Positions 34,322 through 42,432 of a DNA stretch of 64,000 nt are shown piece after piece. Origin of the DNA: CAVVEC01 sp963747105 (GTDB lineage Bacteria; Acidobacteriota; Terriglobia; Terriglobales; Acidobacteriaceae); assembly GCA_963747105.1 (NCBI GenBank), contig CAVVEC010000009.1:16553-80552 (forward strand), in the 5' to 3' direction. The notes under the pieces were generated by a model that searched no databases, had not been told where the DNA came from, and saw nothing but the letters and a program-made list of their open reading frames with translations. Each line of letters begins with the position of its first letter. Positions within the stretch are counted from its first letter, which is position 1. The position numbers and the translations under genes are program-made.

Positions 34322-34660
34322 CTATTCGCCTAGATTGAGTTCCTCGAGATTCTTGACGATCTCCTTTCCCGTCGGCGTCAGGAAGAAGTATAGTTCCCTC
34401 AATTTCTCGGTGGCGTAACTGACTGGCGTGGTGTGTGGCGGATGCGGTGAGAGCACATAGGCCTGCGCAAGACCTGCGGCAAGCACGTTCTCTAGAGCTT
34501 GCTGCACCTCGTTTCGGGTTAGCTGCAAGCCGCGACGGGAACCCCAATATGTCACCTCATCAAGCACAGTCCTGAAGTCCTCGTAGTCGTCCGCCATTGA
34601 GTTCAGGACAAGGTCCTGAACAAATGCAGCGCGGTTTTCCACGGGCCGAGGTGAGGTCAT
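34322..34660 (-). CDS. Hypothetical protein, 112 residues
   Basis: The likely start is ATG 34660 (MTSPRPVENRAAFVQDLVL). The protein is mostly helical and soluble: SMADDYEDFRTVLDEVTYWG, LTRNEVQQALENVLAAGLAQAYVL and a C-terminal winged-helix-like FFLTPTGKEIVKNLEEL. The arrangement suggests a small wHTH-like fold, but I cannot assign a family. It lies 61 nt upstream of carA on the same strand. Confidence 0.6.
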   Translation of the reverse strand: MTSPRPVENRAAFVQDLVLNSMADDYEDFRTVLDEVTYWGSRRGLQLTRNEVQQALENVLAAGLAQAYVLSPHPPHTTPVSYATEKLRELYFFLTPTGKEIVKNLEELNLGE

Positions 34661-34673
34661 GCAGTCCCGCTCG

Positions 34674-34796
34674 CTAATGGCTGTATCGAACGAGTCTCCA
34701 CACCACGGCCAGGATTGCAAGCACAAGGCCAACGGCGTATCCGAGCAAACGTCCCTTGCTCGCCTTCTCGTGCATGTTGCCACTCGGTACAATCAT
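34674..34796 (-). CDS. Small single-span membrane protein after lepB
   Basis: A 40-residue frame, MIVPSGNMHEKASKGRLLGY followed by one strongly hydrophobic helix and a short RLVRYSH tail. Its ATG (34794-34796) comes one base after the lepB stop codon (34798-34800), with AAGGG upstream, so it would be translated by coupling to lepB. No family is known to me; it is listed because position and membrane profile are plausible. Confidence 0.45.
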   Translation of the reverse strand: MIVPSGNMHEKASKGRLLGYAVGLVLAILAVVWRLVRYSH

Positions 34797-34797
34797 G

Positions 34798-35394
34798 TCA
34801 GCGAACCCTTCCCATTTTATCCACCGGCCAGTAGCCGAAGACCGCCTTGCCGTAAATGTAGCTCTGATCCACTGCGCCGAAATCGCGGCTGTCGTTGGAC
34901 AAGCTGCGGTGATCGCCCAGCACGAAATAACTGCTCGGCGGGACGACCGTAACCGGATAGGAGCGTTCGTCCTCGTAGGCTCGCGGCACGTAATCTTCGT
35001 CCAGCGGGTGCCCGTTGACGAACACCCGGCCAGCATCAATGCGGATCCGGTCGCCGGCAAGCCCGACAACGCGTTTGATGAAGCTCTTCGAGGGATCGCG
35101 GGGATAGCGAAACACCACGATGTCCCCGCGCTGGATGGGTTCCAACCGGTAAACAAACTTGTTCACGAAAATGCGTTCCTGGTCCTCCAGCGAGGGCATC
35201 ATGCTCGTGCCTTCCACCTTCACCGGTTGGTAGAGGAAGATGATGATGAAGCAGGAAATGGCCAGCGAGATGATGAGATCGCGCAGCCAGACTGAGAGCA
35301 CAATGGCGCGCGAACGCGGGGCAGGACCTACCTCGCTCTTGAGTATCGTGTCCGGTTGTGTGGTCTCCGCTTGCTCCGCCATGTTTTCTGTCAT
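34798..35394 (-). CDS. lepB: Signal peptidase I
   Basis: LepB removes signal peptides from exported proteins at the outer face of the membrane. One N-terminal membrane helix (LIISLAISCFIIIFLYQPV) is followed by the catalytic Ser in VEGTSMMPSL, the general-base Lys in SKSFIKRVVGLAGD, and the conserved late segment SSYFVLGDHRSLSNDSRDFG. The 198-residue length is typical of the single-span form. The mRNA start is close to the ATG (TATAAA directly precedes it). Confidence 0.97.
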   Translation of the reverse strand: MTENMAEQAETTQPDTILKSEVGPAPRSRAIVLSVWLRDLIISLAISCFIIIFLYQPVKVEGTSMMPSLEDQERIFVNKFVYRLEPIQRGDIVVFRYPRDPSKSFIKRVVGLAGDRIRIDAGRVFVNGHPLDEDYVPRAYEDERSYPVTVVPPSSYFVLGDHRSLSNDSRDFGAVDQSYIYGKAVFGYWPVDKMGRVR

Positions 35395-35510
35395 TTTATA
35401 CGGATCGGACTCCCCATGTGAGTGCTCCTTGGGAGAACAGGCCGCGCTCGCCCTCTAGACTACAACCGATGCAGGATTCAGGTTACAATATCCGTTGGGA
35501 AAACGGTATT

Positions 35511-35966
35511 ATGTTGAAACGCGGATTTGTCCTGGCCTTTGTATTCTTGCTCGCGTTGGTGGTGTCGGCTCCGTGGGCCAGTTCCCAACAGGAGGGTTCG
35601 GTTCCTGCCTATAATGCGGGCCCACCGGCCAAAGGCGCGAAACTACCCGCCATTCTGAGTAAAGATCAGTTATGGCAGGACGACACTCAGAGCCCATATC
35701 AGACGCATGCGTATGAGTTGGCTGCCAAGATACAGGCCGTTCTGCATCAGCAGCCCTGTTACTGTTACTGCGACCGGATGGGACACAATAGCCTGCATAG
35801 TTGCTTCGAGAATACCCATGGCGCTCGCTGCGATATCTGCCTGAAGGAGCTGTACTACGCGTATTCCGAGCATCAGAGAGGCAGGACGGCGGCACAAATC
35901 CGCAAAGGGATCATCCGCGGCGACTGGCGGCAGGTAAACCTGGAGAAGGCTGCTTGCATTAACTAG
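35511..35966 (+). CDS. PCYC-motif secreted protein
   Basis: From ATG 35511 there is a signal peptide (MLKRGFVLAFVFLLALVVS) and a 150-residue mature region with QQPCYCYCDRMGHNSLHSC and later CDICLKELYYAYSEHQ. This matches the PCYCGC-motif family, with PCYCYC in place of PCYCGC. The six-cysteine cluster and nearby His suggest metal (perhaps copper) or haem binding outside the cytoplasm; no function has been shown. It stands alone, divergent from lepB. Confidence 0.75.
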   Translation: MLKRGFVLAFVFLLALVVSAPWASSQQEGSVPAYNAGPPAKGAKLPAILSKDQLWQDDTQSPYQTHAYELAAKIQAVLHQQPCYCYCDRMGHNSLHSCFENTHGARCDICLKELYYAYSEHQRGRTAAQIRKGIIRGDWRQVNLEKAACIN

Positions 35967-36206
35967 CCGGGTCCGCAGACGGTTATCCGATGGCTCTGGA
36001 GGACGTGGCGAGTTGACGCGGTGTCGCAGAGCCGCGTATAACGTCTTTTCATAGCTGACAGGTTTTTCCACAACCAAGAGTTCGGCATCCAGAACTGTCG
36101 GCTGCCAGCGCGCACACGGACGGAGGCAGATTCGCCAGCAAAGGTTTAGAGAATTCCACTGAAGATATAGATAATAGGAGTACTTACGAAGAGTAAGGGA
36201 AGAGTT

Positions 36207-36778
36207 TTGCAGATGGCACAGAAGACCCCACCCAAGAAGTCGTTTGCCGACGACCCCCGTTTTGCACAAGCTGTGCAAAACTATGAGGCCGGATTGCGCG
36301 CCATGCAGGAGCACAAGTTCGACAAGGCCCGCACCCACCTGCAGAAGGTTGTCTCCGGTCCGAGTAAAGAGCTGGCCGATCGTGCCTCCGTCCACCTCAA
36401 CGCATGCAATCAGCAAACCGAACGAGTGGCCACCCAGTTCAAGAGTCCGGAAGAGCACTACGATTACGCCGTCTCGCTGATGAACGTCGGGGATTACGTC
36501 AGGCGCCCGCGAGCACTTGGACAAGCTGTCCAAGCAGATGCCCAAAGCCGATTACGTGGCCTACGGGCTGGCGGCTCTGGATTGCCTGACTGGACACGTG
36601 GAAGACTCGCTGCGACATCTGGCCGAGGCCATTCGGCTGAATACCGCGCTTCGTTTCCAGGCTCGCAACGACTCCGATTTTCAGAATCTGGCGGAGGATC
36701 CACGTTTCACCGAACTGTTGTATCCCGACCCCGGGGCCGAGTTGCTCGTCTGCCACAGGTTCCGACGAGGATCGCTAG
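36207..36778 (+). CDS. Tetratricopeptide-repeat protein (frame broken twice)
   Basis: TPR-like helix pairs are clear: AQAVQNYEAGLRAMQEHKFDKARTHLQKVV, EEHYDYAVSLMNVGDY, then in the next frame EHLDKLSKQMPKADYVAYGLAALDCLTG and HLAEAIRLNTALRFQARND with DFQNLAEDPRFTELL. One extra base near 36493 and probably another near 36745 break the frame; corrected, the gene would end SATGSDEDR at TAG 36776-36778, 6 nt before the YvcK-family ATG. It is probably co-transcribed with that gene. The partner of the TPR is unknown. Confidence 0.75.
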
Positions 36779-36784
36779 GCCCCC

Positions 36785-37873
36785 ATGGGCTACTCCCACG
36801 ATCAACCCAAGGTTTCGCCCGGCGAAAGGCGTGGTGGCGACACCCTTCGCGTAGTGGCGATCGGCGGCGGCACCGGTCTCTCTACCCTGCTGAAAGGTCT
36901 GAAGCGCTACGTCGCCGGTCCCGGAGAACGACCCTCCGCCCAATCGGTCGAATCTGTAGTCTCTAATCTCTGCGCCGTGGTGACGGTGAGCGATGACGGC
37001 GGTTCCAGCGGCCGGCTGCGCAAGGAACTGAACATGTTGCCTCCCGGCGACGTGCGCAACTGCATCGTGGCTCTGTCGGAGGACGAAGCCCTTCTCTCCC
37101 GCCTGTTTCAGCATCGCTTCGTGAAGGGCTCTGGGCTCGAGGGCCACAGCTTCGGCAATCTCTTTCTCGCGGCTCTTACCTCCATCACCAGCGATTTCAG
37201 CGAGGCCGTGCGGTTGTCTTCGGAAATTCTGGTTACGCGCGGCCATATTTATCCGGCAACGACTTCCAATGTTGAACTGGAAGCCCTGATGGAGGACGGG
37301 ACGCGGGTGCGCGGAGAAACTAAAATCACCGCCAGCAAGGGCCGGATCAAAGAGCTATTTCTGGTGCCGCCGGACGTGGAGCCCTTGCCTCAGACCTTAG
37401 AGGCGATCGCCAGCGCTGATTTGATCACCATCGGCCCGGGTTCGTTATTTACCAGCCTCATTCCCAACCTGCTGGTGCGCGGCATTTCTCAAGCCATTGC
37501 GACTTCTTCGGCGATCAAGGTTTACATCTGCAACCTGATGACCCAGGCGAATGAAAGTCTGGGACGCACCGCGGCGGATCACATTCGCGCCCTGCAGCGC
37601 CATGCCCAGGACCGCATCTTCGACTACGCTTTGCTCAACGGCAAACCCGCGTCTCCTCAGCTAAAGGCCAAGTACGCGCTTGAAGGGGCGAACCAGGTGG
37701 TCGCGGACGTGGAAGCGATCAAGGAACTGGGGGTCAACCCGGTGCTGGGCGATTATCTGGACGAAGGCGAAGTCGCACGCCACGCTACGGATCGAATCGC
37801 GCGGGACTTGCTGCGACTAGCCCGGCAAGCGCAGTCGGCCGGTGGCGCGAAGAGTATGGCACAAAAGACGTAG
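36785..37873 (+). CDS. YvcK/CofD-like family protein (gluconeogenesis-type regulator)
   Basis: A 362-residue Rossmann-like protein: VVAIGGGTGLSTLLKGLKRY, VVTVSDDGGSSGRLRKEL, GDVRNCIVALSE, GLEGHSFGNLFLAAL, and ITIGPGSLFTSLIPNLLV are the family's nucleotide-sugar-binding motifs. YvcK proteins bind UDP-GlcNAc-type sugars and help control carbon flow and cell-wall synthesis. glmU, which makes UDP-GlcNAc, follows 130 nt downstream, which fits. Confidence 0.92.
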   Translation: MGYSHDQPKVSPGERRGGDTLRVVAIGGGTGLSTLLKGLKRYVAGPGERPSAQSVESVVSNLCAVVTVSDDGGSSGRLRKELNMLPPGDVRNCIVALSEDEALLSRLFQHRFVKGSGLEGHSFGNLFLAALTSITSDFSEAVRLSSEILVTRGHIYPATTSNVELEALMEDGTRVRGETKITASKGRIKELFLVPPDVEPLPQTLEAIASADLITIGPGSLFTSLIPNLLVRGISQAIATSSAIKVYICNLMTQANESLGRTAADHIRALQRHAQDRIFDYALLNGKPASPQLKAKYALEGANQVVADVEAIKELGVNPVLGDYLDEGEVARHATDRIARDLLRLARQAQSAGGAKSMAQKT

Positions 37874-37901
37874 AGAACCTCTGCTTAAGTATCAACTTTC
37901 G

Positions 37902-37945
37902 GGCGCCCCGCACAGGCGAGGACGCCCGCGCCGACATTGGAAACT
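37902..37945. repeat. GGCGAGGACGCCCGC-type palindrome
   Basis: GGGCGCCCCGCACAGGCGAG leads into GACGCCCGCGCCGACATTGG. Related copies are at 40797-40836, in the DapA-family gene (27289-27312) and in the molybdenum subunit gene (18774-18800). Confidence 0.55.
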
Positions 37946-37990
37946 CAATTTCCTTACATGCCTACCGCGACGACGGCGCTACCCTCGCGG

Positions 37991-38003
37991 TATATTGGGT
38001 CGA
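37991..38003 (+). promoter_or_regulatory. -10 box at the start of glmU
   Basis: TATATT (37991-37996) ends 7 nt before the ATG at 38004, again placing the transcription start at the start codon. No ribosome site is seen. Confidence 0.4.
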
Positions 38004-39443
38004 ATGCCAAAACCCAAAAGCAAGAGTTCACCTCGCTCTCCGCGTGTCGCGGTCGCGATCATGGCCGCCGGCAAAGGCACCCGTCTGAAGTCCAAACATC
38101 CGAAGGTTCTGCATGAAGTCGGCGGCAAGTCCCTGCTGGCGCACGTGATCGCGGCGGCAACGAAGGTGGTTCCAGCGCAGGACGTGTACGCCATCGTCGG
38201 CCATGAAGCGGATCGCGTCCGCCAAGCCGTCGCGCCCACAGGAGTGAACTTCATATTGCAGCAACCCCAGCGCGGCACCGGCCACGCGCTGATGGTCGCC
38301 CGCGAGGCACTGGCGGCCTACGACCAGATCATTGTGCTCTCCGGCGATGCGCCGTTAATCACGCCACAAACCATCGAAAAGCTTCGCCAATTCCATGCGG
38401 CCAAGAATCCGGCGATGACGATCCTTAGCGCGCGATTGCAAGATCCAACGGGCTATGGGCGAGTGATTCGCAAGAGTCGCGGCAGTGCTGACGTGCAAGC
38501 CATTGTGGAAGAAAAATCGGCCACGTCTGCCCAGCGGAAAATTGCCGAGATCAATTCTGGGATTTACGCATTCGCCGCAGAGCCGCTGTTCCGCTGCATC
38601 GGCAAGCTCCGCACGGACAATCCCCACGGCGAGTACTATCTCACCGACATGGCATCCATCCTGGCTAAAGGCAAAGAGCGCGTGGTCGCAGTGGAGGCCG
38701 ATGATCCTCACGAGATTTTGGGAAGCAATACCCGCGCCGAATTGGTGGACCTCGACCAGCGCATTCGTCTGACCAAATGTCAGCAACTCATGACTGACGG
38801 TGTGACCATTTTTTATCCGCAGACTTGCGTGATCGACTCCGACGCAGAGATCGGCGCCGACACCGTCATCGAACCCTTTGTACAAATTCTCGGGAAGACG
38901 CGGGTGGGCAGCGATTGCCGCGTCAGTTCCTACAGCGTGATTCGCGATTCCGTAATCGAGGACCGGGTACTGATCCTCCCCGGCTGCGTTCTCGACGAAG
39001 CTCACGTGGAGGCCGGAGCGAGGCTGGGACCCTATTCGCGCTTGCGGCCGGGCAGCGAGATCGGTGAAGGCGCGCACGTGGGAAATTTTGTCGAGACCAA
39101 GAAAATCCGCCTGGGAAAAGGCTCCAAGGCCAATCATCTTACGTATCTCGGAAATGCCGAAATCGGCGAAGGCGTGAATATTGGCGCGGGAACGATCACC
39201 TGTAACTACGATGGCAAGCACAAGCACACTACGGTCATCGAAGACGGCGTATTCATTGGCAGCGATTCGACCCTGGTCGCGCCAGTTCGCATCGGAAAGC
39301 GCGCCTACATAGCGGCTGCATCGTGTGTTACCAACGATGTGCCGCCGGATTCGCTGGCCCTGGCCCGCGCCCGTCAGATCGTCAAAGAAGGCTGGGTGAA
39401 GGAGAGAGGCGCAGGCCGCGCCAAGGCCGAGAAGGCGAAGTAG
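38004..39443 (+). CDS. glmU: Bifunctional N-acetylglucosamine-1-phosphate uridyltransferase / glucosamine-1-phosphate acetyltransferase
   Basis: GlmU acetylates glucosamine-1-phosphate and then transfers UMP to give UDP-GlcNAc. The N-terminal pyrophosphorylase domain has AIMAAGKGTRLKSKHPKVLH, QQPQRGTGHAL and VLSGDAPLI. The C-terminal left-handed beta helix has many hexapeptides, the GNFVETKKIRLGKGSKANHLTYLG active site and the NYDGKHKHTT segment. The 479-residue frame is intact. I chose ATG 38004, which gives the normal N-terminus; an upstream extension to 37842 would cross a palindromic repeat. Confidence 0.96.
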   Translation: MPKPKSKSSPRSPRVAVAIMAAGKGTRLKSKHPKVLHEVGGKSLLAHVIAAATKVVPAQDVYAIVGHEADRVRQAVAPTGVNFILQQPQRGTGHALMVAREALAAYDQIIVLSGDAPLITPQTIEKLRQFHAAKNPAMTILSARLQDPTGYGRVIRKSRGSADVQAIVEEKSATSAQRKIAEINSGIYAFAAEPLFRCIGKLRTDNPHGEYYLTDMASILAKGKERVVAVEADDPHEILGSNTRAELVDLDQRIRLTKCQQLMTDGVTIFYPQTCVIDSDAEIGADTVIEPFVQILGKTRVGSDCRVSSYSVIRDSVIEDRVLILPGCVLDEAHVEAGARLGPYSRLRPGSEIGEGAHVGNFVETKKIRLGKGSKANHLTYLGNAEIGEGVNIGAGTITCNYDGKHKHTTVIEDGVFIGSDSTLVAPVRIGKRAYIAAASCVTNDVPPDSLALARARQIVKEGWVKERGAGRAKAEKAK

Positions 39444-39555
39444 TCGAGCCCGCAGGGCTATTCTCCGCGCTTTGTTTCTCAAGAACATAGGCCGAAAGTC
39501 TCTATATCATTTCCCGTTGACAGGGTATGATGCTCGACGTTCTGGGGAAGGTATC

Positions 39556-40773
39556 TTGACGGGCGCGAAGCTACCGTGGACTTCGAGGGTGGGCGTGCGA
39601 GCGACAATCGGCACGACGATGCTCGTGCTGGCACTTATGGCCACAGCCACGCAATCGGCGCGGTCGCAGACCCTCACGACACTCCACAACTTCAAAGGGC
39701 CGCCGGATGGACAGAATCCCTACGCAGTCTTGCTCAGCGACCCGGCTGGTAACCTCTATGGCACTACTCTGTATGGTGGAGGCGCCGACTTTGACTGCCC
39801 GGGTGCCGATACCTGTGGAGCGGTGTTTAAGGTGAGTGCCAGCGATAAGGAAACCGTGCTGCACAGGTTTACGGGAGGAAGCGACGGAGGCAATCCTTAC
39901 TCAGGCTTGGTTCGGGATGCGGCGGGGAATCTCTATGGCGCCAGTTACGACGGTGGCAGTGTCAACTGTCAGGCTGGCTGTGGCGTGGTTTTCAAGATGA
40001 GCAAGAACGGCAAGGAGACAGTGCTCCATGCCTTCGAAGGTGGGACGACGGACGGGTGTGACCCCGCTGGGGAGTTGCTTCGTGACAACGCAGGCAATCT
40101 GTACGGGATTGCTGGATGCGGCGCGTACAACTATGGATTGGTATACAAGCTGGATAGCAAGGGCCACGAGAAGATTTTGTACAACTTCAGTGCATATCCG
40201 GGTGGTGGATTGTTGCTTGCTGGGCGCGGCAATTTCTATGGTTTGATTGCCGGGGGCGGCAATGACACTTGGGGAGCAGTGTACACGTTGACGAAGAGCG
40301 GTAGGCTATCCATACTTTACAGTTTTAATGGTGGGACAAACGACGGGTGTTTTCCACTCGGAACCCCGGCAATGGACGCGAATGGTAACCTCTATGGCAC
40401 CACAAATCAATGTGGTTCGGCCAACTACGGAACCGTGTGGAAGCTGAACACCGATCATACCGAAACGGTGTTGCACAACTTCACAGACGAACCATCAGAT
40501 GGGGCGCTTCCTTTTGCAGGAGTGATTCTTGACACAGATGTGAACATCTACGGCGGTACGTTCGCAGGCGGGGCCTCTAATTACGGAACCGTGTATCGAC
40601 TGGATGCGAATGGCAATTTCACGCTGCTGCACAGCTTCGCCGGCTCGGATGGCGCGTCGCCTCGCGGAGGCGTGATTCGGGATAAGAAGGGCAATCTTTA
40701 TGGCACCTCCGTGGGAGGAGGTACGGGGCCATGCCGCGAAGGCTGCGGCACGGTGTGGGAACTGAAGCCGTAG
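39556..40773 (+). CDS. Secreted GloVer-repeat (Gloeo/Verruco-type) protein
   Basis: About nine repeats of roughly 40 residues with the pattern NPY-x-GL-x-RD-x-x-GNLYGTT...GTVFK(L/V)...ETVLH-x-F, as in the GloVer/TIGR03803 repeat family, which is expanded in Acidobacteria and Verrucomicrobia. A signal peptide precedes (RATIGTTMLVLALMATATQS ARSQ). Start: TTG at 39556 after GGGGAAGG gives an N-terminal region of the same length as the paralogue at 63622; ATG is not available. The function is unknown; probably a beta-propeller-like surface or secreted protein. Confidence 0.8.
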   Translation: MTGAKLPWTSRVGVRATIGTTMLVLALMATATQSARSQTLTTLHNFKGPPDGQNPYAVLLSDPAGNLYGTTLYGGGADFDCPGADTCGAVFKVSASDKETVLHRFTGGSDGGNPYSGLVRDAAGNLYGASYDGGSVNCQAGCGVVFKMSKNGKETVLHAFEGGTTDGCDPAGELLRDNAGNLYGIAGCGAYNYGLVYKLDSKGHEKILYNFSAYPGGGLLLAGRGNFYGLIAGGGNDTWGAVYTLTKSGRLSILYSFNGGTNDGCFPLGTPAMDANGNLYGTTNQCGSANYGTVWKLNTDHTETVLHNFTDEPSDGALPFAGVILDTDVNIYGGTFAGGASNYGTVYRLDANGNFTLLHSFAGSDGASPRGGVIRDKKGNLYGTSVGGGTGPCREGCGTVWELKP

Positions 40774-40796
40774 CCACAGGGCCGGGAGCAACGCGC

Positions 40797-40836
40797 AGAG
40801 CTTTTCGCGGGCGAGGGCGCCCGCGCCACATTGGTT
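40797..40836. repeat. GGGCGAGGGCGCCCGC-type palindrome
   Basis: CGCGGGCGAGGGCGCCCGCG (40806-40825 region) is a near-perfect palindrome followed by CCACATTGG, as at 37902-37945. Confidence 0.55.
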
Positions 40837-40846
40837 CGGGGTTTCG

Positions 40847-41209
40847 CTAAGCCTGGCCGGCGTTGGTGAACGCCGCGACGGCATCATCCAAGGTAGGGAA
40901 AATCAGGAAGAGCGACTCCACCCGGGTAATTTCAAATAACTTCAAAACCCGATCGTTCACTCCGCTCAAGGCCACCCGTCGCCCCGCTTTCTGGCGGGAT
41001 ACGGAGGCGCTAACCAGCGACCCGAGCCCCGAAGAATCGATGTAGGGAACGTCCGTCAGGTCAAGAATCACAGTTGAGGAATTTTCTTCGCGGCGCAGCG
41101 CGTTTTGAAACTGAAACAGATTCTCCATCGTTAGCGGACCTTTCAACCAGAGCACACCCTGCCCTCCTACCGCCTCCAGCCGCTCGACCTCCAACGGGTT
41201 TGGAACCAT
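40847..41209 (-). CDS. STAS-domain anti-anti-sigma factor
   Basis: A 120-residue SpoIIAA-like STAS domain: VLWLKGPLTMENLFQFQNAL, STVILDLTDVPYIDSSGLGSLV with the phosphorylatable Ser in the DSSG motif, RRVALSGVNDRVLKLFEI and a final helix. It would bind an anti-sigma kinase and release a partner when dephosphorylated. No kinase (RsbW-like) or phosphatase is next to it, so it may act in a distributed partner-switch pathway. Confidence 0.92.
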   Translation of the reverse strand: MVPNPLEVERLEAVGGQGVLWLKGPLTMENLFQFQNALRREENSSTVILDLTDVPYIDSSGLGSLVSASVSRQKAGRRVALSGVNDRVLKLFEITRVESLFLIFPTLDDAVAAFTNAGQA

Positions 41210-41345
41210 CGTGGGATTCTATGGCAGACCTGGGACGCTGGGCAAGCCCAGCCCCGCCTCACAATAGGGCCTGCAGAGTCTGCATCGGAAAGAAACTGAC
41301 GTGCTCTGCGGACGACGTACGAAAGTACCCTTGACCAAAAGCGCG

Positions 41346-41366
41346 GAATATAGGATTCCTATATTC
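41346..41366. promoter_or_regulatory. PadR autoregulatory palindrome
   Basis: GAATATAGGA-T-TCCTATATTC is a perfect 21-nt palindrome ending 3 nt before the PadR ATG at 41370. A TTGACC (41331-41336) lies upstream as a possible -35. PadR repressors commonly bind such sites on their own promoter. Confidence 0.6.
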
Positions 41367-41369
41367 AGC

Positions 41370-41711
41370 ATGAGGCAACGCATCCGATCACAAATTGCCC
41401 GGGGCAGCGCCGAGCTGGCCATTCTCACGTTGCTCAATGAGCAGCCGCTCTACGGCTTCGAGATCGCCAGGCGGATCGAGGAGAGAACCGCCGGGGCGCT
41501 GCGCTTTACCCTGGCGTCCCTCTATCCCATGCTTTATGACCTGGAAAAGCGCGGCTGGGTGAAAGGCCGATGGCAAGCGAATCAGGCTGGGCGCGACCGC
41601 CGCTATTATTCCCTGACGCGGCACGGCAAGAAGCAACTGGCGCCTCTGCGGCAGGAGTGGCAAGGATTTTTTCAGGCGCTCAACAGCCTGGCGGGGGTGA
41701 GCCATGCCTGA
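41370..41711 (+). CDS. PadR-family transcriptional regulator
   Basis: A 113-residue winged helix: GSAELAILTLLNEQPLYGFEIARRIEERTAG, FTLASLYPMLYDLEKRGWVKG and RRYYSLTRHGKKQLAPLRQEWQ are the family core and dimer helix. The start is ATG 41370, right after the palindrome; a longer upstream frame would run through the operator. It overlaps the next gene by 8 nt (41704-41711), the standard PadR/permease-prefix arrangement in acidobacteria. Confidence 0.93.
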   Translation: MRQRIRSQIARGSAELAILTLLNEQPLYGFEIARRIEERTAGALRFTLASLYPMLYDLEKRGWVKGRWQANQAGRDRRYYSLTRHGKKQLAPLRQEWQGFFQALNSLAGVSHA

Positions 41712-42402
41712 CTGGAATGCGCTGGTGCGTGAGCGACTGGGTGGGCTTGGCCTCGATCCGGCACAGCAGGAACAAATCGTAACGGAGCTCGCCAGCCATT
41801 TACAGGATCGCTACGAAGAGCTGTACGCACGAGGACTCTGCGAGTCTGAGGCGATGCAGCGTTCTCTGCTCCAGGTGGCGAACTGGCACCGGTTGGCGCG
41901 GCAGATCCAACACGCGAAGCGCGAGGAGGAAATTATGAACACACGTACAAAGCAGCTCTGGTTTCCCGGGTTCGTCAGCCTGGCATCCGCCATGGTAGTT
42001 TGGGCCATCCTGGAGACGATGGCCTTGCAAACTCATGACGGCCTGTTGACCAGCATCACGAATCATCTCTCCTCCGACCCCGTGGATCGGACGGCGCTGG
42101 CGATCTATCTTCCCTGGGTAGTTCTGCTGCCCTGCAGCGGGGCCGCAGGAGCGTATTTATCCCGGCGTGCCGGAGGCTCACGCTTGGCACGCCTAGCTAG
42201 CGGTCTGCTGCCCTCGATTATGCTGATTGTCTTGTTCGCCCTGATCCTGCCCCTCGAATTTCTTTACGGCCACACACCTTTTGTCATCCACCATCCGTTC
42301 CTCTTCCTGGGAAAGGCGCTCGGTTCGACCGTGATCCCCAGCGTGGCGCTGCTGCTCGGCGCCGCACCGTTCCTGAGGACATCGAGCCCCCAAGCGTGCT
42401 GA
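41704..42402 (+). CDS. Permease-prefix-domain membrane protein, PadR partner
   Basis: The N-terminal ~75 residues (LDPAQQEQIVTELASHLQDRYEELYARG, then SEAMQRSLLQVANWHRLARQI) are the helical domain found before ABC-type permeases regulated by PadR. Here it is followed by three or four hydrophobic helices and no permease core, so this is a short stand-alone version of 232 residues. It may sense or export a membrane-active compound; no ATPase or full permease gene is adjacent. Confidence 0.75.
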   Translation: MPDWNALVRERLGGLGLDPAQQEQIVTELASHLQDRYEELYARGLCESEAMQRSLLQVANWHRLARQIQHAKREEEIMNTRTKQLWFPGFVSLASAMVVWAILETMALQTHDGLLTSITNHLSSDPVDRTALAIYLPWVVLLPCSGAAGAYLSRRAGGSRLARLASGLLPSIMLIVLFALILPLEFLYGHTPFVIHHPFLFLGKALGSTVIPSVALLLGAAPFLRTSSPQAC

Positions 42403-42432
42403 CGAGGTCCCAGCGCGGATCAAGGAAGCGGG

